Origin: Anaerolineales bacterium
GTDB lineage: Bacteria > Chloroflexota > Anaerolineae > Anaerolineales > Villigracilaceae
Assembly (NCBI GenBank): GCA_014379595.1
Contig: JACMLM010000007.1
Location: 20,304-84,303, forward strand
Length of the DNA stretch: 64,000 nucleotides
Direction: 5' to 3'
Made by a program: the position numbers and the translations under genes. Shown piece by piece: positions 21,013 through 30,909 of this stretch. Below the pieces are notes generated by a model that worked only from the letters and a program-made list of their open reading frames with translations, did no database searches and had not been told where the DNA came from. Numbering within the stretch: position 1 is the stretch's first letter; every line of letters begins with the position of its first letter.

Positions 21013-21417
21013 ATGCTCCAGGAAATTGAAACTCAACTCTTCACTTTAACCCCCGCAGCCAGCCAAGCTGTTAAAGATATTCTCGAACAGCGCAATCTCG
21101 AAGGTTACGCTTTGCGTGTGTATGTTGCCAGTGGTGGTTGCTGTGGTGTAAATTTTGGAATGGCATTAGATAATAACTTCCGCGATATTGATACCACTTT
21201 TGATGCTAACGGTGTGCAGGTTGTTGTTGATAGCGTCTCCATTGATTATTTACGCGATGCTACTGTTGATTTTGTGAATGATCCCCAACACGGTGCCGGC
21301 TTTGCAGTCAGCAGCCCGAACGCTAAGGGAAACAGCCATGAACATGGTGAAGGTGGTTGTGCTTGCGGCAGTAATGGTGGTGGCTGCGGTGGTGGTTCCT
21401 GCTCTTGCAATAACTAA
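21013..21417 (+). CDS. A-type Fe-S carrier-like (IscA/ErpA family) with Cys/Gly-rich C-terminal tail
   Basis: LTPAASQAVKDILEQ, FVNDPQHGAGFAVSSPNAKG, tail GGCACGSNGGGCGGGSCSCNN. Confidence 0.8.
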   Translation: MLQEIETQLFTLTPAASQAVKDILEQRNLEGYALRVYVASGGCCGVNFGMALDNNFRDIDTTFDANGVQVVVDSVSIDYLRDATVDFVNDPQHGAGFAVSSPNAKGNSHEHGEGGCACGSNGGGCGGGSCSCNN

Positions 21418-21431
21418 ATTTCAGTAAAATA

Positions 21432-21461
21432 AAAAATGGCCGAGTTGACTCGGCCATTTTT
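21432..21461. terminator. Intrinsic terminator
   Basis: AAAAATGGCCGAG-TTGA-CTCGGCCATTTTT. Confidence 0.85.
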
Positions 21462-21468
21462 GTTTTAA

Positions 21469-22089
21469 TTATCGACCCCGTAGGAAGGAAATCAAGGCAC
21501 CTAACCCCCCAACAAAGCCAAGCCCAAGAATTAGCAATCCCATTGGCACTCGGCCAATATCTGTTTCGTCCTCAAGAAATGTTACAGCTGCCAAAGGTGC
21601 AGGTGGCGTGAAAGTTGGTAAGCGAGTGGCAACTACTGGGCTGCTGAAAGCTGCGACAAGTGTAGGGTCAATATCGCTTCCAACCGTGGCTGTTGGAATG
21701 GGTGGCGCCTCTATTATTGGCAAATTACCTATCTTTACTATTCTGACATAAGGTGCGTACACCCATGCAACTGAATTGGGAACACCAGGGTAATATATTT
21801 GGATGTAGGTCTTATCCGCTGAATAACCATAAGCAGCAATCTCCTGCCCCGCTAATATGACACCAATAGCTGGATAATTATATAAGCTTGGACCTGCATA
21901 AACATTTTGTTGTGGATTATTCTCATCAAGATACATAGCCACAATTGCGCCAGCAGGAGTACCGGTAACTGTTGGCACTGAACCTGTCGGCTGTTGGGCT
22001 AGTACAGATATTTGGCGAGGCGAATAGAAAACAAGAGCAAAACCCACAAAAACAAAAAAAATAACGATTCCAACTTTGCGCTGTAGCAT
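21469..22089 (-). CDS. SH3b-like domain protein with N- and C-terminal TM segments
   Basis: YAGPSLYNYPAIGVILAGQEIAAYGYSADKTYIQIYYPG..AWVYAPYV; C-terminal hydrophobic segment + RGR. Confidence 0.65.
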   Translation of the reverse strand: MLQRKVGIVIFFVFVGFALVFYSPRQISVLAQQPTGSVPTVTGTPAGAIVAMYLDENNPQQNVYAGPSLYNYPAIGVILAGQEIAAYGYSADKTYIQIYYPGVPNSVAWVYAPYVRIVKIGNLPIIEAPPIPTATVGSDIDPTLVAAFSSPVVATRLPTFTPPAPLAAVTFLEDETDIGRVPMGLLILGLGFVGGLGALISFLRGR

Positions 22090-22099
22090 AATGAAATGA

Positions 22100-22702
22100 T
22101 TATCGACGTGTAATCAAGGAAAGCAAGAATCCGATTACACCTAAAATCGCAAAGGCAACAATTATTATTCCCAATGGAACTGAAGTAGTAGTTGACGGCG
22201 AAGAAACTTCTGTATAAGTTAGAGTAGTCAAAGCAGGTGGCGGCGTAAAAGTTGGTGGTCGCGTAGTAGTAGGGACAATCACAAATTGTGCAGCCAGGGT
22301 CAGGTCAATTGTGGCGGTGGCGGGCGGAACGGGAGTAGGTGGAGACTCAATTATCAACAACGTTCCCCCCTGTGGGGAAACCTGTACAAGCGGCGAATAG
22401 ACCCATCCCTTGTTAAATGGCGCCCCTTCAAATTCGATCTGTATCCAATCCCCTCCCTGTGACCTGCCTAAAGCAGGTGCGGTAGCACCTTGTAATAAAA
22501 TCCCTACAACTGGGTAAATTGACGAACTAGGCCCCATGCGAATATTGATCTGAGGTTCGTCTGTAATAACAGTAATAAACATCCCAGTTGAAGAAACGCC
22601 AGGTGTAGCCGTTGGATCCTGCGCCTGCACGATGGTTGAATTGGATGCAAAAAACAGCCAAAAAGCAAAAAGGGTGATAAATGGAAACCATATTCGTTTC
22701 AT
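22100..22702 (-). CDS. SH3b-like domain protein, paralog of the previous gene
   Basis: INIRMGPSSSIYPVVGILLQGATAPALGRSQGGDWIQIEFEG; C-terminal TM + RR. Confidence 0.68.
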   Translation of the reverse strand: MKRIWFPFITLFAFWLFFASNSTIVQAQDPTATPGVSSTGMFITVITDEPQINIRMGPSSSIYPVVGILLQGATAPALGRSQGGDWIQIEFEGAPFNKGWVYSPLVQVSPQGGTLLIIESPPTPVPPATATIDLTLAAQFVIVPTTTRPPTFTPPPALTTLTYTEVSSPSTTTSVPLGIIIVAFAILGVIGFLLSLITRR

Positions 22703-22751
22703 TTCGTAGGTACTCTCAAGGAGAATCGCAAAGGCGATTATAATCTACTTC

Positions 22752-23336
22752 ATGGAACGAAAAATTTATCACGGAAACATCAAACCTGTAGACATTGCCC
22801 AGGCACTGATCGGCGAATTCAATCATGGCAACCTGCGCGCGCAGACATTTGGCCAAAGTAACAAAATGATCGTGCAAGTAGGTACACAGCCTGGTGCAAT
22901 GTCTGGCGGGCAAACAGCAATGACCGTGACCATTGAAAAGCTGGAAGATGGCATTATGGTGGAACTAGGCCAACAAGCATGGTTTGGAGTAGCGGCCAGC
23001 TTGGGGGTAAGCGCACTAGCAGCCTTGCGCAACCCCTTTAGTTTGCTCGGTCGTCTGGATGATATTGCTCAAGATATTGAACATTTACAGCTTAGCGAAC
23101 GCCTCTGGCAGGTTATTGCGCAATGTGCGCGTGCAGCCGGAGCCTCCACAGAATTATCAGATAAACTGAAAAGGCTCACTTGCGAGTATTGCCATGCAGC
23201 CAATCGTGTGGGCGAGGCTTCGTGCTTATCATGCGGCGCACCACTTGGGAAAATTCAACCTAACACCTGCAAAACATGCGGATATGCGGTGAGGTTAACT
23301 GATAAGACATGTTCAAATTGCAGGCAAGCTTTGTGA
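22752..23336 (+). CDS. Double zinc-ribbon protein
   Basis: CEYCHAANRVGEASCLSCGAP and CKTCGYAVRLTDKTCSNCRQAL. Confidence 0.72.
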   Translation: MERKIYHGNIKPVDIAQALIGEFNHGNLRAQTFGQSNKMIVQVGTQPGAMSGGQTAMTVTIEKLEDGIMVELGQQAWFGVAASLGVSALAALRNPFSLLGRLDDIAQDIEHLQLSERLWQVIAQCARAAGASTELSDKLKRLTCEYCHAANRVGEASCLSCGAPLGKIQPNTCKTCGYAVRLTDKTCSNCRQAL

Positions 23337-23348
23337 TATAACTTAAGG

Positions 23349-24161
23349 ATGAATTTAAAAGAAATCGAAGCTCGTCTTCAAGCCCTGGTTGAAGTAGATT
23401 TATTGAATGTCCTACCAGGCAAAAAAGTTGAGGATGTGATCATTCAGAAACTAGCGGCAGCCATCCAGCTTAATACCAATTCTGAGAAGGATGGCTCGCT
23501 AATTGCACCTGATATGTACACTCTAGTCCTTCATCCAGATACTTCCAAAACATGGGAGGATCCTCAGTTACTTACAATACTATTACATTCGATCATATCT
23601 GTTGCCCAGGAAGCGGGTTTTAGGTTTACAATATCGCCAACTATTACCATTTCGACAGACGAAAAAATATTATTAAATGACGCCGAAATCATAGCGTCCC
23701 ATCGGGTTGAATCTATGGCAGAAACAAACGCAACACCTCTTGACACCGGCAGCCTTGAAGATAACAACTTGCCTGAGAACGCCTTTTTGATCGTGGAAGG
23801 GGTGAAAGTTTTTCCGCTCACACTTTCTGTGGTTAACATCGGACGCAGGCTCGATAATCAATTGATCATTGATGATCCGCGTGTCTCTCGTAACCATGCA
23901 CAACTTCGTACGATCAAAGGCCGGTATGTGGTATTCGATCTGAACTCCACTGGCGGCACTTTTGTCAACGGACAGCGGACCAGCCAAAGCGTGCTTTACC
24001 CAGGGGATGTAATTTCACTCGCTGGCGTTGCATTGATCTTTGGGCAGGATAACCCGCCTCCGCGACCAGACTTGAAAGATACTGCTCCCCTGCAAAGCGC
24101 CACATCCAACCGCCCAACAGCTTCACTCAAAGAACATTCCACAGCTAAATTCAAAAAATAA
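23349..24161 (+). CDS. FhaA-like protein: DUF3662-like N-terminal domain + FHA domain
   Basis: LIAPDMYTLVL..; NIGRRLDNQLIIDDPRVSRNHAQLRTIKGRYVVFDLNSTGGTFVNGQR. Confidence 0.85.
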   Translation: MNLKEIEARLQALVEVDLLNVLPGKKVEDVIIQKLAAAIQLNTNSEKDGSLIAPDMYTLVLHPDTSKTWEDPQLLTILLHSIISVAQEAGFRFTISPTITISTDEKILLNDAEIIASHRVESMAETNATPLDTGSLEDNNLPENAFLIVEGVKVFPLTLSVVNIGRRLDNQLIIDDPRVSRNHAQLRTIKGRYVVFDLNSTGGTFVNGQRTSQSVLYPGDVISLAGVALIFGQDNPPPRPDLKDTAPLQSATSNRPTASLKEHSTAKFKK

Positions 24162-24629
24162 ATGAGTGGTTCCATTGTATTGGCCTTGCGGCTAATAACA
24201 GCCTTCGCATTATATGGTTTTCTCGGATGGGCATTGTATCTGTTATGGAGGGATGTGCAGAAACAAGGCTTATCGCTGGCGAATCGCCGCGTTCCCGGAA
24301 TCAGCCTCACGGTTAGGCGTGAAGGTGCTGCTTCTATTCTTAAACATTTCTCACAGCCAGAGATCATACTTGGGCGTGACCCAGGCTGTGATATTCCGTT
24401 GATAGATGACACTGTATCTACTCGTCACGCACAACTGACATATCATCACGGTCAATGGTGGCTGGAAGATCTCGAATCAATGAACGGGACGGTCTTAAAC
24501 GAAATGCCCGTGAGTATGCCCACGGTGATCACATCGGGAGATGAAATCATGTGCGGGGCCACACGGTTAAATGTGGCGCTTTCAGAAGATGTATTAATAG
24601 AACCCACACTAAAACTGGATAAAAAATAA
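24162..24629 (+). CDS. FhaB-like protein: N-terminal TM + FHA domain
   Basis: ILGRDPGCDIPLIDDTVSTRHAQLTYHHGQWWLEDLESMNGTVLNE. Confidence 0.85.
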   Translation: MSGSIVLALRLITAFALYGFLGWALYLLWRDVQKQGLSLANRRVPGISLTVRREGAASILKHFSQPEIILGRDPGCDIPLIDDTVSTRHAQLTYHHGQWWLEDLESMNGTVLNEMPVSMPTVITSGDEIMCGATRLNVALSEDVLIEPTLKLDKK

Positions 24630-25495
24630 TGGCAGAAAAAGTATCGATTGCGATCATTGGCGGTTCAGGCCTATATCATATGTCTGGCCTACAAGATGCA
24701 AAAGAACATAATATAGATACGCCATTTGGAAAACCAAGCGCACCGGTTGTGGTTGGTTCACTAGATGGAACAAGCGTTGCATTTCTTGCCCGGCATGGAA
24801 TTGGCCATCACATCACACCCACCGAAGTTCCATATCGTGCAAATATTTATGCATTGAAGTCACTCGGCGTTGAACGTGTAATTAGCATTAGCGCGTGCGG
24901 CTCTTTACGCGAAGATTATGCGCCGGGACATATTGTTATCCCTGATAATATTTTTGACTACACCAAAGATCGTGCGCGTACATTTTTTGGCGAAGGGCTG
25001 GTGGCACACATTGGTGTGGCTGATCCATTTTGTACCGATCTTTCAGATCAAGTAGAAATGGCAGTACGTGAGACAAGCGCAACCACACATCGTGGAGGCG
25101 CATTCATTACAATAGAAGGCCCAAGATTTTCTACAAAAGCCGAATCTAACGCATACCGTGCATGGGGCATGTCCATTATTGGAATGACAGCTTCCCCAGA
25201 GACCTTTCTAGCCCGCGAAGCAGAAATGTGCTATACAGTTATGGCACATGTGACCGATTATGATGTATGGCACGAAAGCGAAGCACCTGTGACCGTTGAA
25301 ATGGTTATTCAAACACTTAATAAGAATACACAAGTCGCACAGGATGCCATCCGAAATTTAGTGCGTGGATTAAAAACAGAACGAAATTGTCAATGCGGAC
25401 AGGCATTATCCACAGCTTTGATTACAGACCCAAAAGTTATCCCTGCTGGAACGCGTAAAAAACTTGACTTGCTGGTTGGTAAATACTACAAATAA
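24629..25495 (+). CDS. mtnP: S-methyl-5'-thioadenosine phosphorylase
   Basis: IAIIGGSGLYHMSGL, ARHGIGHHITPTEVPYRANIYALKSLG, TIEGPRFSTKAES, GMTASPETFLAREAEMCY. Confidence 0.93.
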   Translation: MAEKVSIAIIGGSGLYHMSGLQDAKEHNIDTPFGKPSAPVVVGSLDGTSVAFLARHGIGHHITPTEVPYRANIYALKSLGVERVISISACGSLREDYAPGHIVIPDNIFDYTKDRARTFFGEGLVAHIGVADPFCTDLSDQVEMAVRETSATTHRGGAFITIEGPRFSTKAESNAYRAWGMSIIGMTASPETFLAREAEMCYTVMAHVTDYDVWHESEAPVTVEMVIQTLNKNTQVAQDAIRNLVRGLKTERNCQCGQALSTALITDPKVIPAGTRKKLDLLVGKYYK

Positions 25496-25597
25496 GTTTT
25501 GTTTCTTCAATTCCATTTAACTCATCCGATAACAATGTCTCACAAAATGGGACAACATCCATCCTCCATCAATCCAAAAATGATGTACCATTGATGT

Positions 25598-28027
25598 ATG
25601 CATGACTTAACCCAAAGCCGCCTCTTACGATGGGCGGCATTCTTTCTCTTCGTTCAGTCAATTATTCTTACAATATCGCCAGCGGTGCGCGAACGTACAT
25701 GGGATGTTAATTACAGGCTTGCGCATTGGATAGGCTTCTTCGCATGGATCGTGTTAATCTCAATTGCACATCGCGCCACCATTAAACATCTGCCTGAACG
25801 TGATCCTTATCTGCTCCCAGCTGCCGCTTTATTAGCGGGGTGGGGTCTACTTACAATTTGGCGGTTGGATGAAGTCTTTGGGTTACGTCAAACCATATGG
25901 CTTGCCATAAGTGTTCTTGTTTTCACTCTTGCTTTATATACCTCAAAAAATATTGGTTTTCTCAGAAGATATAAATATGTACTCTTAAGTGGCGGGCTGC
26001 TCATCACAGCACTGACATTGATTTTTGGAACAAATCCTTTAGGGTTTGGTCCGCGTTTATGGCTTGGCTGTTGCGGCGTTTACTTTCAACCCTCCGAACC
26101 ACTCAAATTGTTATTGGTGATCTATCTTTCCGCTTACTTAGCGGACCGCATTGGCACTGGCCTATTATCTTCGCGAAGCACATTATTCTTTCCTACATTA
26201 ATGGTCACAAGCCTTGCCCTGCTGCTGCTGATCGTTCAACGTGACCTTGGTACAGCATCCCTTTTTATTTGTATCTTTACAGTTATTATTTTTTTAGTCA
26301 CTGGAAAACGACGCGTCTTGATCACCACAGTTTTAGCTTTAAGCCTCGCATTGGTCGTCGGATACTTTTTCATTGATGTTATACAAATTCGTGTGGATGG
26401 GTGGCTCAACCCATGGAACGATCCAACGGGAAATTCATATCAAATCGTACAGTCGCTTCTTGCTGTTGCAAATGGCGGCACTGTTGGACGTGGTCTGGGG
26501 CTTGGGAGTCCACTTCTGGTACCAGTCGCTATATCGGATTTTATTTATGCTGCAATAGCTGAAGAAACGGGTCTAGCCGGGACCATTGGCCTGCTCATCC
26601 TCATTTGGCTGATCATCACTCGAGGTTTGATCGCCTCTCTGCGTGCAGGAGACAGATTTCGCCGTTATCTGGCAGCGGGCATTGTGACATATCTTGGAAT
26701 ACAAAGTTTACTGATCATTGGCGGCAACCTGCGGCTGCTTCCCCTGACAGGTGTAACTTTACCTTTTGTCTCTTATGGCGGTTCATCACTCTTAACTTCA
26801 TTTATTGCTTTATTCATTTTGCTTGTGATTAGTAATAACGAAGATAATGAACCCGCTCAGCTGGATGACCCGAGACCATATTCATTGCTAGCTGGTGTGC
26901 TGGCATTGGGGTTAGCTGCTTGTGCATTGACTACTGCCTGGTGGGCGATCATCCGTGCGCCAGACTTGCTTAACCGCACAGATAATCCGCGACGTGCCAT
27001 TACAGATCGCTACGTACCACGCGGTGAATTGTTGGACAGAAACAATCAGCCAATCAACATCACCGAAGGCATAAGCGGAACATATACACGCGTTTACACG
27101 TACTCAGACATTGCTCCAATAACTGGCTATACACATCCTGTATATGGTCAGGCTGGTTTGGAAGCAACACTGGATGATTATTTACGCGGCTTACAGGGAA
27201 ACCCTGCCAGCTTGATCTGGTGGGATCGTTTAATCTATGGCACCCCTCCACCCGGCTTGGATGTTCGCTTGAGTATTGATATTACTCTCCAAAGCCATGC
27301 GGATGAATTGTTAGGTGAACATGCTGGTGCAATCATATTAATGAATGCAAAGACAGGTGAGATTGTTGCCATCGCTTCTCATCCAACATATGACCCTAAT
27401 AAATTGGATTCAGAAGGAGAGGCGCTTTCTCAAGATTCATCAGCACCGTTGGTAAACCGCGCGACTCAAGGTTTATATCCGATTGGCACAACAACTATGC
27501 TGCCGCTTATCCGCGCGGAGTTTGGAGCTGAGGAGCTAACAGATTCTGAATTGAATTTATTTTATGAGAAACTCGGGTTACATCAAGCGCCGGCAATAAA
27601 CATGCCTGTTTCTTTTGATACAGAACATAATTCTGCCAAAGATTTACGAATGAGTCCGTTGCAAGCCAGCCTTACAGCAGCTTTATTAAGTAATCACGGA
27701 GTTATGCCGGTGCCGCGCATTGCAATGGCGGTCAACACGCCGCAGCAGGGATGGGTGGTACTCTCAGAAGAGAATCAGCCCCTTGAGGTGATTCAAGCTG
27801 AGGCGGCGGATGAAGCGGCTTTATCATTCATTGTGGAAGGTAAGCCGTATTGGAGTCATATTGGTCAGGCAAACGTTGATAAAACAATTGTCACGTGGTT
27901 ACTTGCTGGCACGCTCCCTAATTGGAGCGGTACGCCATTGGTATTGGTTATAACTCTTGAGGAAAGCAATATTTTGCTCGCTCAAGAGATCAGGAATAAT
28001 ATTCTCGACGCAGCTTTAAATCAATGA
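25598..28027 (+). CDS. FtsW/RodA/SpoVE-family SEDS protein fused to a penicillin-binding transpeptidase-like domain with degenerate motifs
   Basis: SEDS signature LRLLPLTGVTLPFVSYGGSSLLTS; C-terminal NRATQGLYPIGTTTM aligns with PBP NRA-QG-YPPGSTFK. Confidence 0.88.
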   Translation: MHDLTQSRLLRWAAFFLFVQSIILTISPAVRERTWDVNYRLAHWIGFFAWIVLISIAHRATIKHLPERDPYLLPAAALLAGWGLLTIWRLDEVFGLRQTIWLAISVLVFTLALYTSKNIGFLRRYKYVLLSGGLLITALTLIFGTNPLGFGPRLWLGCCGVYFQPSEPLKLLLVIYLSAYLADRIGTGLLSSRSTLFFPTLMVTSLALLLLIVQRDLGTASLFICIFTVIIFLVTGKRRVLITTVLALSLALVVGYFFIDVIQIRVDGWLNPWNDPTGNSYQIVQSLLAVANGGTVGRGLGLGSPLLVPVAISDFIYAAIAEETGLAGTIGLLILIWLIITRGLIASLRAGDRFRRYLAAGIVTYLGIQSLLIIGGNLRLLPLTGVTLPFVSYGGSSLLTSFIALFILLVISNNEDNEPAQLDDPRPYSLLAGVLALGLAACALTTAWWAIIRAPDLLNRTDNPRRAITDRYVPRGELLDRNNQPINITEGISGTYTRVYTYSDIAPITGYTHPVYGQAGLEATLDDYLRGLQGNPASLIWWDRLIYGTPPPGLDVRLSIDITLQSHADELLGEHAGAIILMNAKTGEIVAIASHPTYDPNKLDSEGEALSQDSSAPLVNRATQGLYPIGTTTMLPLIRAEFGAEELTDSELNLFYEKLGLHQAPAINMPVSFDTEHNSAKDLRMSPLQASLTAALLSNHGVMPVPRIAMAVNTPQQGWVVLSEENQPLEVIQAEAADEAALSFIVEGKPYWSHIGQANVDKTIVTWLLAGTLPNWSGTPLVLVITLEESNILLAQEIRNNILDAALNQ

Positions 28028-28036
28028 GATGAATCA

Positions 28037-28068
28037 AAAAAGGTCGGGCTTGCAAGCCCGACCTTTTT
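28037..28068. terminator. Intrinsic terminator
   Basis: AAAAAGGTCGGGCTTGCAAGCCCGACCTTTTT palindrome. Confidence 0.88.
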
Positions 28069-28080
28069 ATTTGTTACAAA

Positions 28081-28494
28081 TTATTCGCCGTTATCGTTAT
28101 CTTTTGCGGAATAACCTGGGCCGCCTTTGAAGAAGTCGTAGTTGGGTTTAATATCAGGCGTCAAATCTATTGTTTCACCAGCGGTTAATTGACGAGTGGT
28201 CTCAAGAGAGATAGGCCCGCCGTGATGATTGGTGCCTTCCCAATGACCTGTCAGCCCGACGTTACTAATATATTCGCCACCTTTGGCTGTATAAGCGGTT
28301 GGCACTTCATCTTCCGGGTAAATAGCAGCAAATGGACATTCAGGTACACATGCACCGCAATCGATACAGGTATCAGGATCAATGTAGATCCACGGCCATT
28401 CAGCAACAGGCTGGCCAGGAATCATGCACTCAACTGGGCAAACATCAATACAACCGCGATCACGAACGCATAAACTGGTAATAATGTGAGTCAT
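28081..28494 (-). CDS. Ferredoxin with [4Fe-4S] motifs
   Basis: CVRDRGCIDVCPVECM and CIDCGACVPECPFAAI. Confidence 0.88.
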   Translation of the reverse strand: MTHIITSLCVRDRGCIDVCPVECMIPGQPVAEWPWIYIDPDTCIDCGACVPECPFAAIYPEDEVPTAYTAKGGEYISNVGLTGHWEGTNHHGGPISLETTRQLTAGETIDLTPDIKPNYDFFKGGPGYSAKDNDNGE

Positions 28495-28585
28495 CGAAAT
28501 TCGCTCCTAAATGAAATATTACAACTGAATCTATTTATCTATTATATCTTTGTTTATTTTCATGGCAAGGGTGGTTATATTAAAT

Positions 28586-28619
28586 AAAATCATCCCGCAG
28601 AACACTGCGGGATGATTTT
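28586..28619. terminator. Intrinsic terminator of sod
   Basis: AAAATCATCCCGCAG-AACA-CTGCGGGATGATTTT. Confidence 0.85.
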
Positions 28620-28629
28620 ATTGTGGAAT

Positions 28630-29256
28630 TTATTTCGCTGAATAACGTGCAGCAACCGCATCCCAGTTGATTACATTCCAAAATGCTGTGATGTAATCAG
28701 GGCGGCGATTTTGATAGTTCAAATAATAAGCATGTTCCCAAACATCAATGCCTAAAATTGGGGTATGTCCATCAGACAATGGGCTGTCTTGATTGGCAGT
28801 GGAAACTACAGCGAGGCCATTGTCCTTTTTCACCAACCAGGCCCAACCTGAGCCAAAGCGAGTGGTAGCCGATTTTTCAAATTCAGCTTTGAAACTATCA
28901 AAGGAAGTGAATGAAGAATCAATTGCCTTGGCTAGATCACCTTTTGGTGCGCCGCCAGCTTTGGGTCCCATTACTTCCCAGAACAAGTTGTGATTGTATG
29001 TGCCGCCACCATGATTACGGACAACTGTTCGCACGCCTTCAGGGACAGCATTCAAATCACCTAATAAATCTTCCAATGATTTTCCAGCCAGTTCAGGTGT
29101 TTTATCGACAGCACCGTTCAAATTGGTAACATAAGTCTGATGGTGTTTGGTGTGATGGATTTCCATGGTGCGCGCATCAATATGCGGCTCCAGTGCGTCA
29201 TATGCATAAGCGAGTTTTGGAAGTTCAAAAGCCATAAGGTTCTCCTTGGGGATCAA
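28630..29256 (-). CDS. sodA: Superoxide dismutase (Fe/Mn)
   Basis: [42 protein letters not shown]. Confidence 0.94.
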   Translation of the reverse strand: MIPKENLMAFELPKLAYAYDALEPHIDARTMEIHHTKHHQTYVTNLNGAVDKTPELAGKSLEDLLGDLNAVPEGVRTVVRNHGGGTYNHNLFWEVMGPKAGGAPKGDLAKAIDSSFTSFDSFKAEFEKSATTRFGSGWAWLVKKDNGLAVVSTANQDSPLSDGHTPILGIDVWEHAYYLNYQNRRPDYITAFWNVINWDAVAARYSAK

Positions 29257-29384
29257 TAAACATTATTTTACAGAAATTCGTTCTTTGAACGTATAATTGA
29301 TTTTACCTTGTTATAAGATTGACTGCAAGAATTAGGGCGATCTGCGTATAAATATTATATAAATTTAAAGGGTTCAAAATATAA

Positions 29385-30314
29385 ATGACAGAGTCACGTA
29401 CGCCCATTGCACTCCCCATTGCTGTAATTATCGCCATCCTTTCTGTTTCCACCTCGAGTATTTTTATTCGTTTTGCACAAAGCGACGGCGTGCCATCACT
29501 TGTGATTGCCGCTTTGAGATTAACATTTGCGACGATACTACTTGCGCCAATTGCTCTCACTAAATATCTTGACGAAATAAAGCGCCTCACCCGCAGAGAG
29601 ATTTGGCTAGGTGCATTCTCAGGCATTTTTCTAGCAGCTCATTTCGCCACATGGATATCGTCCCTCGAATATACAAGCGTGGCGAGTTCAGCCGTATTTG
29701 TGACTACAGGTCCTCTGTGGGTGGCGTTACTTTCACCGATGTTGTTGAAAGAGCATCTTGCTCGAGCGGCCATTGTCGGGTTGGGACTCTCCCTCGTAGG
29801 CGGAGCAATTATCGGTTTGTCTGATGCGTGTGTCTGGGATAATGGCCTCTCCTGTCCTGATTTACAAGATGTGATGCAGGGCCGATCCATGTGGGGAAAT
29901 TTCCTTGCGCTGGCAGGGGCATGGGCTATCACAGGCTATCTGATCATTGGCAGAAAATTACGTGCAAGTACGTCGCTCGTTCCCTATATTTTTATGGTAT
30001 TTGGTATGGGCGCGCTGGCGTTAATCACAATTATGTTTGTTTCAGGCAACTCCCCATTTGGATATGCACCAAAAACTTATGGCTGGATTTTTTTGCTGGC
30101 TGCAATTCCTCAATTGATCGGTCATACTACTTTAAATTGGGCACTGAAATATTTGCCCGCGGCACTCGTTGCCATAACGACTCTGGGCGAGCCGATTGGT
30201 TCTGCAACGCTGGCATTTTTTATTTTGAATGAAACGCCATCATTTGCTACATTGATCGGCGGCATATTTATTCTTGCAGGAATTTATCTGGTTTCTCGAA
30301 AACCACAAACTTAA
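29385..30314 (+). CDS. EamA/DMT-family transporter
   Basis: 10-TM-like hydrophobic profile, two EamA-like halves. Confidence 0.82.
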   Translation: MTESRTPIALPIAVIIAILSVSTSSIFIRFAQSDGVPSLVIAALRLTFATILLAPIALTKYLDEIKRLTRREIWLGAFSGIFLAAHFATWISSLEYTSVASSAVFVTTGPLWVALLSPMLLKEHLARAAIVGLGLSLVGGAIIGLSDACVWDNGLSCPDLQDVMQGRSMWGNFLALAGAWAITGYLIIGRKLRASTSLVPYIFMVFGMGALALITIMFVSGNSPFGYAPKTYGWIFLLAAIPQLIGHTTLNWALKYLPAALVAITTLGEPIGSATLAFFILNETPSFATLIGGIFILAGIYLVSRKPQT

Positions 30315-30330
30315 TGAGAGAGTTAACATT

Positions 30331-30822
30331 ATGAAACTTCCATCTCACCTTCATCTTGACCAACTAAATATTTCCTATGAAGCCCGCAGCTTTTCACCCC
30401 AAACGGAAAAGGGCGCCGCCAATGTGGCGCATGTGCTTGGCTTCTCCGAACGTCAGGCCGTGAAGACTTTGGTCTTTCAAGTGGATACTGGCGAACGTGT
30501 GCTCGTCATGCTTGGCGGCGATCAGAATGCGGTTTCAGGAAATTTAAAAAAAGCGATTGGATCACGCAATATTCAAATGGCGGCACCTGAGGTGGTAAAG
30601 GAAACAACAGGATATATTATCGGTTCCATCCCCGCCTTTGGCTGGCAGCCATTAAATTTCAGATCCTTCCTCGAAGCTTCCCTACTTAATGAACCCATCC
30701 TCGGCACGGGAGCAGGTCAATGGGGTGAAGAGATCATGATCACTCCAGAAAATTTGATCAAAGCCAGCAGCGCGATCGTTGTCAATTTAACAGATAGAGA
30801 TAAGCCAATATTTTTAGAATAA
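30331..30822 (+). CDS. YbaK/EbsC family aminoacyl-tRNA deacylase-like
   Basis: HVLGFSERQAVKTLVFQVD, LVMLGGDQNAVSGNLKKAIG; ATG at 30331 preferred over 30274 (overlap with upstream gene). Confidence 0.78.
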   Translation: MKLPSHLHLDQLNISYEARSFSPQTEKGAANVAHVLGFSERQAVKTLVFQVDTGERVLVMLGGDQNAVSGNLKKAIGSRNIQMAAPEVVKETTGYIIGSIPAFGWQPLNFRSFLEASLLNEPILGTGAGQWGEEIMITPENLIKASSAIVVNLTDRDKPIFLE

Positions 30823-30909
30823 ATTTATATTCAAAGTGTTTTGTAAAATTATTGAACAAAATAAGATAGTATAATTTTGTGAAATTTATCTAATATTACA
30901 AAGAATGAT

